64,000 nucleotides of DNA, from NCBI RefSeq assembly GCF_046719735.1, contig NZ_JAUTWQ010000010.1:186001-250000 (forward strand), in the 5' to 3' direction. Source of the DNA: Halobacillus_B rhizosphaerae. GTDB taxonomy: Bacteria > Bacillota > Bacilli > Bacillales > Halobacillaceae. How positions within the stretch are numbered: position 1 is the first letter of the stretch; each line of letters begins with the position of its first letter. The notes below the pieces were generated by a model that saw only the letters and a program-made list of their open reading frames with translations, had not been told where the DNA came from and searched no databases. A program made the translations under genes and the position numbers. This document shows, piece by piece, positions 35,016 to 43,377 of this stretch.

Positions 35016-36194
35016 TTACCCTTCACGAATTCTGGGCGATTCGCCAGTAAATAAAATTCCCAGCTCAAAATGTTCCCCTTCATAAATCGAGCGCTGCACA
35101 TAGCGGTTTTCTCCATTCAAATCCAGCACTTCAAGCCTGCTAAAAGCCCCATTGTGCTGGAGAGCCTGGTAAAATTCCGTTTCGTCCTTTACTGGCAACG
35201 CGTTCACTCGTATCACGACCTCCCCGGGTTTAATGCCCATCTTATGAGCGGGAGTCCCTGGAATTACACCTAGCACCTTGAGGCCTTCTTGGTGAGCAGA
35301 GAAATAGGAATGACGGTCATCCTGAAGACGATGAAGTATGAACAGAAGTTCCCTCCCCATTATACTTATAGCAATCGCCAATAAAGATAAAAGTGGAATA
35401 GAAAGGCTGGCGACGGAGCATGCCAGAACAAGCAGGGCCAGGATCAACATTCTTCTCCCAAGTGCTTTAGAGGCTTTAACTGGGTCCTGTCCTTTCGCTA
35501 AACATTCCCACCCTGTAATGAATGGAATAAGAGCAAGGGCAAAGCTGCTTCCACCGATCGAGAACAGCGGCCACCAAGGAGCAAATGGTTCAATCATGCC
35601 TCCTGGAATTAAGGCGAAAAATGGAATGATCATCATCTTTCTTACCCGATGCTGACCGATCCATTTCCCTCTGCTCCCTTTCCTCCGTTCAGGATAAGTC
35701 TCATAGGTGGAAACCCTCAGCATACCTATCGCCTCTACCAATAGCAAGATCGCTAGAAGAACCGTTAATCCAGGCAGCTGAATAGTCGATAAATCTGCGA
35801 CCCAAACATTGGTCTTTACTGACGCAGGTAAATAGGATATGGAAAAGAGAAGTAAATAAACCACTCCAATCACATAAACTGAAGAGAGATAAGTAACTCT
35901 AAGGGGCAAACTTAGCAGCAGAGTCACAACAAATAGAAGCAGAAAAAAAGGATAAGATAATTCCAGGCCTGCCATGATCGTAAAGCCACTAATTATCACC
36001 CCTGCCGTAAGAGCAAGTCCCCAAGTCCCTTTCCATTCGGTAAATGGATTAAAGATTCGCGTTCCAAAGTCTTTTCTCTCTTTCTTCACGCGTTTCCTGG
36101 ATAATATAAATAATAATATAAATGAATAGTAAAAAAGCGGCTGGGTAAATATTCGCCCCACCCCTTGTAAAATTTCTAACAGCCAAACCTGCAA
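35016..36194 (-). CDS. minJ: MinJ-like polytopic PDZ protein (division-site topology)
   Basis: A 392-residue protein with about eight transmembrane helices and a C-terminal PDZ domain (about residues 300-370: LKVLGVIPGTPAHKMGIKPGEVVIRVN). This architecture, and its place directly after ctpB, match B. subtilis MinJ (YvjD), which bridges DivIVA and MinD and helps disassemble the divisome. The start is TTG at 36194 with GGAG seven bases upstream. An intrinsic terminator separates it from ctpB, so it may have its own promoter or depend on readthrough. Confidence 0.8.
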   Translation of the reverse strand: MQVWLLEILQGVGRIFTQPLFYYSFILLFILSRKRVKKERKDFGTRIFNPFTEWKGTWGLALTAGVIISGFTIMAGLELSYPFFLLLFVVTLLLSLPLRVTYLSSVYVIGVVYLLLFSISYLPASVKTNVWVADLSTIQLPGLTVLLAILLLVEAIGMLRVSTYETYPERRKGSRGKWIGQHRVRKMMIIPFFALIPGGMIEPFAPWWPLFSIGGSSFALALIPFITGWECLAKGQDPVKASKALGRRMLILALLVLACSVASLSIPLLSLLAIAISIMGRELLFILHRLQDDRHSYFSAHQEGLKVLGVIPGTPAHKMGIKPGEVVIRVNALPVKDETEFYQALQHNGAFSRLEVLDLNGENRYVQRSIYEGEHFELGILFTGESPRIREG

Positions 36195-36221
36195 GACAAT
36201 TCTCCTTTCCTAATTATCACG

Positions 36222-36250
36222 AAAAAATCCGCAGTCTAGAGACTACGGAT
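36222..36250 (-). terminator. Terminator between ctpB and minJ
   Basis: ATCCGCAGTC (36227-36236) pairs with GACTACGGAT (36241-36250), with one mismatch, around TAGA; on the minus strand six Ts follow. Confidence 0.75.
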
Positions 36251-36280
36251 ATAGTTCGAGATACAACTCATGAATCCTGC

Positions 36281-37783
36281 TTATTTAAAAAGGACATCCA
36301 AGGCTTTTTTCATTTGAAGGTCATTTTTATCGTCTCTTACTTCTGTTACGATTTTTTCTTCAATTTTGCCCCCGGTTTTTTCATCTATGTCCCCGGTAGC
36401 TTTTAAGCCTTCATCTTGCTGAAATTCCTTTACTGCGGCTACCGTTTCTTTACTAAAGTAGCCATCAGTGCGACCCGGGTCGTATCCGAGACCCTTCAGC
36501 ATTTTTTGCAGATTTTTAACTTTATCACCGGTTTCATCATACGTAAGCGTATCTTTAATCTCTACAGGATTGGTGTAGAAATAATCCGGCTGTTTGACTT
36601 TTACCGTAGGCTGAATTCCTTTTTTATGAATCCAGTTGCCATCAGGAGTTAACCATTTAAATAGAGTCAGTTTAATGGTGCTTCCGTCTCCCATTGGAAT
36701 CGCTTGCTGGACGGTACCTTTTCCGAAACTCTTCGTACCTACTAGATCATAACCGCCTGCTTCATTCATCGCGGATGCTAGAATTTCTGCTGCAGAAGCG
36801 CTGCCTTCATCCATAAGTACGTTAATGGGGTAATCTTTCTTCTCTTTCAAATCAGAATAATAGGGTGATTTTTCTCCGTTACGGTCTTCCACTTGAACGA
36901 GCGGCTGATCCTTAGGAATAAATTGTTTAAGAATTTCCTGAACATCCTGCAGCAGCCCGCCAGGATTTCCACGAACATCAATCACTAACCCATCCATGCC
37001 ATCTTTTTCAAGTTTCGTCAATGCCTTTTTAAATTCGTCTGATGTATTTTCTGAGAACGTGGTAATTTCAATAACGCCGACTTTTTTACCGTCTACGGTC
37101 TTCGTATCAGAGTAAACCGTGTCGAGCGGAATATCATCGCGGGTAATATCAATATTTAGAGGATCTCCGGTTCCCGGACGATCAATCTCCAAAGTAACTT
37201 CACTGCCTTTTTTACCGCGGATTTTAAGCACGGCATCATACAGATCCATACCCTCTACACTTTTACCATCTACCTTAAGTATTTGATCATTAGGTTTTAA
37301 CCCGGCTTTCTCTGCAGGTGAGCCTTTAATTGGAGCTACGATCGTGACTTTATCATCGACCATGCTGACTTCAGCGCCAATGCCTTCAAACGAAGATTCT
37401 ATAGTCTGGTTGAACTGTTTCATAGTGTCCTTATCCATATACACACTATAAGGATCATCCAGTGTATCCAGCATGCCCTGAATCGCACCTTCAACTAATT
37501 TATTCTGATCAATCTCTTTCACATAATTATCCTTGATCACACTATAAGCTTGTTCGACTTTCTTTAGATCTGTATTTCCTATGTTTTGTAAAAATTCTTC
37601 TTGTTCTTTCTCTGATAAACTGCCAAAGTTCTTTGTGTCCTGGTCGGCGTTAGCTATCTGCTTAGATTGAGATACGGAATTCTGATCATTGCCAAAATAT
37701 TGAATTCCTATATATGAACCCGCAGCCCCTACTAATACCGCAACTGTTACTAACAACGCAACAAAACGCGGCTTTAAATTCAT
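36281..37783 (-). CDS. ctpB: S41-family C-terminal processing protease CtpB
   Basis: About 500 residues: an N-terminal membrane anchor/signal, a PDZ domain (about residues 95-180, VAPIKGSPAEKAGLKPND), the S41 protease core with catalytic Ser in MDEGSASAAEIL (about 325) and Lys in TKSFGKGTVQQ (about 352), and a C-terminal peptidoglycan-binding domain (LKGLGYDPGRTDGYF). In B. subtilis CtpB is secreted into the intermembrane space and helps activate pro-sigma-K. I prefer ATG 37783, eight bases after AGAAGGG; a GTG at 37792 overlaps the ribosome binding site. Confidence 0.92.
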   Translation of the reverse strand: MNLKPRFVALLVTVAVLVGAAGSYIGIQYFGNDQNSVSQSKQIANADQDTKNFGSLSEKEQEEFLQNIGNTDLKKVEQAYSVIKDNYVKEIDQNKLVEGAIQGMLDTLDDPYSVYMDKDTMKQFNQTIESSFEGIGAEVSMVDDKVTIVAPIKGSPAEKAGLKPNDQILKVDGKSVEGMDLYDAVLKIRGKKGSEVTLEIDRPGTGDPLNIDITRDDIPLDTVYSDTKTVDGKKVGVIEITTFSENTSDEFKKALTKLEKDGMDGLVIDVRGNPGGLLQDVQEILKQFIPKDQPLVQVEDRNGEKSPYYSDLKEKKDYPINVLMDEGSASAAEILASAMNEAGGYDLVGTKSFGKGTVQQAIPMGDGSTIKLTLFKWLTPDGNWIHKKGIQPTVKVKQPDYFYTNPVEIKDTLTYDETGDKVKNLQKMLKGLGYDPGRTDGYFSKETVAAVKEFQQDEGLKATGDIDEKTGGKIEEKIVTEVRDDKNDLQMKKALDVLFK

Positions 37784-37826
37784 CGCATTCACCCTTCTGC
37801 ATTAAATTTCCTCGATAGTTCTATAC

Positions 37827-37863
37827 TAGCAAAAAAGGCACCTCACCGTAAATGAGCGATGCC
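37827..37863 (-). terminator. Weak terminator-like hairpin upstream of ctpB
   Basis: On the minus strand GGCATCGCTCA and TGAGGTGCC can pair imperfectly and are followed by six Ts. It lies between the M6 protease terminator and ctpB and could be a leftover of an ancestral gene. Confidence 0.35.
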
Positions 37864-38047
37864 GACTAATCTAATTTATGACTTGGATTAGAAGAGCATG
37901 TCCTTTTTATTAAAAAGAATAAATTTTCCTTTCCCCGCCTTTTCTATCTTACTCTTTTTCTACAATCTATTCCACTTTAAGGAAATATTCTTCCTGCTAT
38001 TTCAACTGGTCATTTATCCGAGTGTTTCCGTTCATCAATAACTGACT

Positions 38048-38220
38048 AAAACAAGAGGCTGGGACATAAAGGAATGACCTTCATTTGAAAACGAACAATT
38101 AGGGGAGGGCAGGGGTTTACTCTGAATAGCCGCTCCGGAAATACACTCCGCTTTTCGCGGGCTGCTGGTCCTCCCGCAGAAGTCTTCGTGTATTTCCTAA
38201 GCTGGAATAGTTTTTTTAAA
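38048..38220. repeat. Dispersed Bacillaceae intergenic repeat
   Basis: The stretch begins with GAGGCTGGGACATAA, a motif common between genes in Firmicutes, and continues with GGAAATACACTCCGC and its inverted counterpart GTGTATTTCC, plus CGCGGG/CCCGC arms. This gives a long folded structure about 170 bases long, with no open frame. The rest of the 37.8-38.4 kb spacer holds nothing else that I can identify. Confidence 0.5.
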
Positions 38221-38328
38221 CTTCCTTCTCCTGTTCATCAGGGGAGCCAGATTAAGATAAATGGGTAATGTATAATACGTCCTTTGTAAACGGCAAGAAA
38301 TTCTACATCACGCTGGCAGAAAAAAAAC

Positions 38329-38367
38329 CGAGCGATGAGGGAGCGTTCATCCCTTCACCGTTCGGGT
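38329..38367 (-). terminator. Terminator after the M6 protease gene
   Basis: ACCGAGCGATGAGGGA pairs, with small irregularities, with TCCCTTCACCGTTCGGGT, and the minus strand continues into eight Ts. Confidence 0.75.
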
Positions 38368-38411
38368 TTAATAATGGCTGACAGACTTTTTCCTAACCTC
38401 ATTTACGAGAT

Positions 38412-40823
38412 TTATTTGTAAATCATAATTTTAGCTGCAGATTTGTCATGAGCTTCTCCTACGACCCGGAATTTCAATCCATAAGTCGGAATATCTCTTC
38501 CCGCATCTACAACACGAGGACTAGAATAATCTTTCCTGTCGTCAAACAGTGGATTACGTTTAGTAAAGTAATCTTTTAAAGTCAATCCAAAAATATCCGT
38601 GTAATCTAAGAACATCTTCTCGGTTTTATCAAGACTAAACGCCGCATCGTGAACCTGGTAGCGAGTTTCTGCTACAGTGTGATCGCTCCAGTAGTTCGTA
38701 TGCTGATCGGCATCTACCACTCCAAGGAACCCTTCTCCCGGATGAATCCCAGTCCAGTTGTTATTGTAAGCATCGTCCACATACCATACCACCAGACCTG
38801 GATCGAAGGACATGAGGCTATTCCCACGCCGTATATGGTCCAATCCTTCATCAACACCGTCATGAGATCTCCATTCTAATAGATAATACTGATCAGAAAA
38901 GAATTTTCCTGTATCTTTTGCAAAGCCAGCGAAGTTAAATGCAGAATTACCTTCCGCATCATCAGAAAGCACGTTTGCACCATCAGCAGTTACTTGAATG
39001 TCATCTACATACAATCCTGGAAGAGCTAATCCTCCATCGGTCACATAACGGAATCGCAGCTGAATGTTTTTCCCTGTGAAATCGGAAAGGTCGAAGCTTG
39101 CATCCACCCAGCCATCTGACGTTCCATCAATGCCATTCCCTAAGTTAGCGCCGGCTCCAGCTGGATCATCATTGTTCGTGATGTTTCCTTCAATATTGGT
39201 CCAATCCTGTCCGTTTTCAGATACTTGAACATAAGCGTAATCATACCCTTTTTCAATGGAATACCACGTTTTAAAGTTCAAGGCCGCTTCTGAAGCGTTG
39301 GTTAAATCGATTGAAGTCGTCATTGAATTCGTTAAATTATCTCCGCTTCCGCTAAAGTACTCGTAATCCCCACTAGCTGGTGTATTCACGATGTTTTCCT
39401 TTTGAGGTAAGTCCACACGTACAGCGTCATTATTCGTTCCTTTGGTAGAAGCTTCATCCAAAAGAATCTCTTTACCTCTCCTTGTAACATCATCAGCGTT
39501 AATAGTGTCGCCGCTCAGCCAATTACCGCCATGCAAGTTCTGCAGCATTTCTTTCGCGTATGGACTGAATCCGCTTGGTTCGGTTCCTGGCACATCTCCG
39601 GCCCAGCTGCCGCTTGACATGATCGACCAGTAAGAGATGGGCTCCCCTAAACCAGAGTATTGCGTGTCATACTCATCAGGAAGGCCTAAATCATGACCAA
39701 ATTCATGAGAAAAGACTCCCGCTGCGCCATCTTCTGGTTCGATCGTATAATCGATGGCAGCAATTTGGCCGCCCCAATAAGGTACAGTTGCTTCTGAGCC
39801 GGGAACAGTGAATGGGCTGCCGTCGGATTGAAATGCAAGACTCCAGCGGTGCGACCAGATTGCATCTGCTCCAAGAGAACCGCCGCCTGCTTCTTCTCCT
39901 ACTCCAGAGTGAATGACCATTAAGTGGTCAATGATTCCGTCTGGCTCAGCTAAGTTTCCATCCCCGTCCAGGTCATAGCGGTCCCACTGGTCATAGTCTG
40001 CAAGGTTTACACTGGGATCTTTTGCAGCTTTCGCTAAGGCTTCCTGAACAAGCTCTCTTGCACGATGGTCACTGCCATCTGGAGTTGGATAGTTTCCTCC
40101 GTAGTAAGCGGCTGGATGATCCGCTGTATACCACCCGGCTACATCCCCATCAACGGTGTAACTGCCGCCGGATTGGGCTTCATAATACTGCTTCATAGAA
40201 ATTAAATTTTCACCATTCGGTCCTTTATAGCCATTTTCGCCAAAAATCATATTTTGAAAATGATCATGAGTATAGTCTTCGTAAAACATGTCCGTCTCAT
40301 CTTTCGTTATCGAGCTCTTTTCATAATCTGGGAAATCAATATTAAGCACAAGTACTTTATCTTCTCTGACCTCTCCGTTATAGGCTTCCTCCTTCACAGG
40401 AGCTACTTTATTCCACTTCCCATGGCCATGCTTATTTCCTCTCCCGTGTTTTAAACCTTTTTCATGCGCTTTTTTCTTTAAGGCTTTTTCATGCTTCTTC
40501 ACCAATTCTCCGGTATCTTCTTCTTTTGCTTGTTTCACAGTCTTTGATTTTAAGTATTTTTTCAACACTTTATTCGCTTGCTCTGGGCTTGCGTTCTTCT
40601 TAATTTTACCTTCTTTCTTCAGCATTTCGATTAACTTCTCATCATTTGCAATCCCAAGATCGACCGGTGAGTTATAGGTTGATTGTGAAACTTCCTTCAA
40701 TGCTTGCTCTGCATTCGATTGCTGCGCAGCAGAAGCTCCACCGGCCCAAGTACTCAGACCAATTACTAACGCCATAGCAGTAGAAGCAATCTGCTTCTTC
40801 TTGATAGACTTGTTCTTTTTCAT
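38412..40823 (-). CDS. Secreted M6-family metalloprotease (immune inhibitor A type)
   Basis: About 803 residues. A basic signal peptide ending near ASA is followed by a charged propeptide with a Lys/His/Gly-rich stretch (KHGRGNKHGHGK), the catalytic domain with zinc motif HEFGHDLGLPDEY (about residue 372) and SSGSW Met-turn region, and C-terminal beta domains (STSIDLTNASEA; VDDIQV) typical of InhA. InhA homologues degrade antimicrobial peptides or extracellular proteins. The start is ATG 40823 with AGGAGG seven bases upstream; a longer frame to 40865 lacks a ribosome binding site. Confidence 0.92.
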   Translation of the reverse strand: MKKNKSIKKKQIASTAMALVIGLSTWAGGASAAQQSNAEQALKEVSQSTYNSPVDLGIANDEKLIEMLKKEGKIKKNASPEQANKVLKKYLKSKTVKQAKEEDTGELVKKHEKALKKKAHEKGLKHGRGNKHGHGKWNKVAPVKEEAYNGEVREDKVLVLNIDFPDYEKSSITKDETDMFYEDYTHDHFQNMIFGENGYKGPNGENLISMKQYYEAQSGGSYTVDGDVAGWYTADHPAAYYGGNYPTPDGSDHRARELVQEALAKAAKDPSVNLADYDQWDRYDLDGDGNLAEPDGIIDHLMVIHSGVGEEAGGGSLGADAIWSHRWSLAFQSDGSPFTVPGSEATVPYWGGQIAAIDYTIEPEDGAAGVFSHEFGHDLGLPDEYDTQYSGLGEPISYWSIMSSGSWAGDVPGTEPSGFSPYAKEMLQNLHGGNWLSGDTINADDVTRRGKEILLDEASTKGTNNDAVRVDLPQKENIVNTPASGDYEYFSGSGDNLTNSMTTSIDLTNASEAALNFKTWYSIEKGYDYAYVQVSENGQDWTNIEGNITNNDDPAGAGANLGNGIDGTSDGWVDASFDLSDFTGKNIQLRFRYVTDGGLALPGLYVDDIQVTADGANVLSDDAEGNSAFNFAGFAKDTGKFFSDQYYLLEWRSHDGVDEGLDHIRRGNSLMSFDPGLVVWYVDDAYNNNWTGIHPGEGFLGVVDADQHTNYWSDHTVAETRYQVHDAAFSLDKTEKMFLDYTDIFGLTLKDYFTKRNPLFDDRKDYSSPRVVDAGRDIPTYGLKFRVVGEAHDKSAAKIMIYK

Positions 40824-40883
40824 CCAATTCCTCCTATGTAAGAATATGGAGTTATATGTAACCATATTTTTCTAACTCCAAAG

Positions 40884-40912
40884 AAAATTGTACAAAATTG
40901 TTGGAAAATTGT
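40884..40912. repeat. Three direct AAAATTGT octamers upstream of the M6 protease gene
   Basis: AAAATTGT occurs at 40884, 40894 and 40905, spaced by 10 and 11 bases, about one helical turn. It lies 60-90 bases upstream of the protease start codon. The spacing suggests an operator for a protein binding one DNA face; it could also be chance in AT-rich DNA. Confidence 0.4.
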
Positions 40913-41252
40913 AAATATTACATATTACTATTCTATGAAAACGGTTAAATTATCCTAAATCCCTCTATTGCCTATCTGCGGCTATTGTCGAATAATCAAT
41001 ACTTTTTGTTCATTTTTTCCATTGAATTCTCTAAAACTCCCGGCCAATAGATCCTATTCACCTGCATCCTATGAGGATAACTTTCAAAAATTGCTCTTAA
41101 TCGGGCTATTTGATTCAGGTCATATCTCCCTTATTTTGTCATTATTTTGTTATTGAATTTTTACTCTCAATTTTAATTAGCCGCCTATCTTTAATAGCTG
41201 CTTAATACTCGTGTGATGTAATAAAGGTGTAGAAAATTTGAGGAGGAATTTT
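40913..41252. other. Divergent spacer between M6 protease and PhoX-like genes
   Basis: AT-rich. I looked for tandem TTAACA-type PhoP boxes before the PhoX-like gene and saw none. GTAATAAAG near 41217 might be a -10 region. No open frame is supported. Confidence 0.35.
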
Positions 41253-43289
41253 ATGATAAAAAAAAGAATGACACTTGGTTTATCGTTAGCTTTACTCGCT
41301 TCCAGCTCATTTACTGTTTCAGCTCATTCAAATGATGACCATAAGGAAAGACACTATTTCAATCCTGGGAACCAAGCTATTGCAAAAGTAGAATTTAATT
41401 CTATGGATGCCCCCACTACGATTGATCAAATGATTAAAACGTACACAAAAGCCACAGTAAAAGTTACATATAAAGATGGCAGCACCGAAGAGCTCCCGCT
41501 TTCTTACGATCAATTATTCCTATCTAAAGACAAAGTCGTCTCGAACAAAGGTGAAAAAATCCCTGCGGGTACACCGATTGATGTTAACGGAGATCCGATC
41601 ATAGACTACAGCGTACCTGATGAGCCTTCTTATTACATCTCTGATGCGCCAGATGCCAATAGCCTGCTTACGATTGGAAATCAGGAGTACATGATTTCTC
41701 ACTATGAATATGATTCCAAAAATAATGCAGGAGAAAGCGTCTCTGGTCTTCCAGCTTCCATGACTCTGACTCAATTAAACCGCGATAAAAAAACGGGTGA
41801 GTTAACAGTCCAAGATGCCAATAAGATTGATTTCTCTTCTGTCCACGGACTTTGGAATCCTTGTAATGGCTCAACCACGGACTGGGACACACATTTAGGT
41901 TCCGAAGAATATGAACCAGATGCACGAGCTTTTGAAAACAAGGATTCCAGTGCCTATAAAAATGTGCGAAGCTTCGCTGATTTCTACTTTGGTGATGCTT
42001 CCAAAGCAAATCCTTATTACTATGGATGGATCCCGGAGATTTCAGTGAATCACAAGGGCAGTGCATCTGTAGTGAAGCATTACAGCACGGGCCGCTTCTC
42101 TCATGAAATTATGAAAGTCCTTCCTGATCATAAGACTGCGCTATTCGGTGATGATGGCAGCAACACGATGATGTTTATGTACGTAGCTGATAAAGCGGAA
42201 GACTTCTCTAAAGGCACACTGTATGCCGCTAAATTTAATCAAACAGGTTCCCAAAATGGCGGGTCTGCTGATTTAGATTGGATAAAACTTGGCCATGCAA
42301 ATGATCAGGAAATTGAAAAAATAATTAATAGCGGAGTCCAGTTCAGTGACATCTTCGCTGCTTCTGATCAGCCTAAAGAAGGCTATACCGCCATCAAGAC
42401 TAATTCCAGCAGCGAAGTGGAATATTTAAAAGTGAAGCCCGGTATGGAAAAAGCCGCTGCATTCCTTGAATCCCGCCGCTATGGAGCGATCCTTGGAGCC
42501 ACTTCCGAATTTAATAAAATGGAAGGAATTGCAGTTAATGAAAAAGAACATAAAGCTTATGTAGCGATTTCCTATCAGGAAGGCAGCATGGAGAAACAAC
42601 AAGGGAGCGTACAAGACGATATCCAGCTTCCTAAGAAAGAGTCAGGCGTCACGTACGAAATTGATTTAAAGAACAACCAAAACGATTCCCTTCATCATTC
42701 CATATCCAGTAAGTTGGTAGCAGCCGATATGCACGGACTAGTCTTGGGAGAAGATTTGAAATCTCCGGATGCTTATGGGAATACAGCAAATCCAGACAAA
42801 GTAGCTAACCCTGATAATTTAACTTTTTCCGATGACATGAATACGTTATTCATCGGCGAAGACAGCGATATGCATACCAATAACTTTGTTTGGTCTTATA
42901 ACGTGGAAACAAAGAAGCTTTCCCGAATCCTGTCCGTACCAGTAGGAGCAGAAGCTACAGGTCTTAACGCTGCAAAGGCAGGAAGAAATTCCCGCTACTT
43001 ATTAAGCAATTATCAGCATCCTGGTGCAGACATTAGCGAAAAGAATATTACAGCTGTTGATAAAAGCGAACTTAAAGAAGCAATCCAAAATAGCTTAGGC
43101 ATTGAAGAAACTGGCGGTGTGGGGTACATTTCTGGACTTCCATTTGGCCGCATTGGTTCTGAAGACCATCACTACCATGGCCACGAAGAGGGTGATTTTG
43201 ATGGGAGAGATAAACACGATCAGGAAAACCATTCCCGTGGGAATCATGCAGACCATGAGCATTGGGGACACGATGATAAGAAGGACTAA
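41253..43289 (+). CDS. Secreted PhoX-like (DUF839) protein with His-rich C-terminal tail
   Basis: About 678 residues with a signal peptide ending near VSA-HS. The body is a predicted beta-propeller of the PhoX/DUF839 family; the metal-site region WNPCNGSTTDWDTHLGSEE resembles the Cys/Glu motif of PhoX alkaline phosphatases, which use Ca2+ and Fe3+. Other PhoX-like elements are MEGIAVNEK and FSDDMNTLFIGEDS. The last about 50 residues are rich in His, Asp and Glu (HHYHGHEEGD; HADHEHWGHDD), suggesting metal binding. No Tat twin-arginine motif is visible, unlike classical PhoX. ATG 41253 lies six bases after GAGGAGG. Confidence 0.8.
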   Translation: MIKKRMTLGLSLALLASSSFTVSAHSNDDHKERHYFNPGNQAIAKVEFNSMDAPTTIDQMIKTYTKATVKVTYKDGSTEELPLSYDQLFLSKDKVVSNKGEKIPAGTPIDVNGDPIIDYSVPDEPSYYISDAPDANSLLTIGNQEYMISHYEYDSKNNAGESVSGLPASMTLTQLNRDKKTGELTVQDANKIDFSSVHGLWNPCNGSTTDWDTHLGSEEYEPDARAFENKDSSAYKNVRSFADFYFGDASKANPYYYGWIPEISVNHKGSASVVKHYSTGRFSHEIMKVLPDHKTALFGDDGSNTMMFMYVADKAEDFSKGTLYAAKFNQTGSQNGGSADLDWIKLGHANDQEIEKIINSGVQFSDIFAASDQPKEGYTAIKTNSSSEVEYLKVKPGMEKAAAFLESRRYGAILGATSEFNKMEGIAVNEKEHKAYVAISYQEGSMEKQQGSVQDDIQLPKKESGVTYEIDLKNNQNDSLHHSISSKLVAADMHGLVLGEDLKSPDAYGNTANPDKVANPDNLTFSDDMNTLFIGEDSDMHTNNFVWSYNVETKKLSRILSVPVGAEATGLNAAKAGRNSRYLLSNYQHPGADISEKNITAVDKSELKEAIQNSLGIEETGGVGYISGLPFGRIGSEDHHYHGHEEGDFDGRDKHDQENHSRGNHADHEHWGHDDKKD

Positions 43290-43322
43290 CTATTTCCCCT
43301 ACAAATAAAATAGAATCACAAA

Positions 43323-43351
43323 GACCCAGCCCTCTTAAGATGGGCTGGGTC
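43323..43351. terminator. Terminator between convergent PhoX-like and DedA-PAP2 genes
   Basis: GACCCAGCCC (43323-43332) pairs with GGGCTGGGTC (43342-43351). The T-tract is weak. Confidence 0.65.
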
Positions 43352-43377
43352 CTTGTGATTAAATCATCTCGTGATTA

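Noticed and set aside
40913..41252. Possible PhoP boxes before the PhoX-like gene
   Set aside because: TTACA-like words occur but not as four repeats with regular 11-base spacing; AT-rich DNA explains them.
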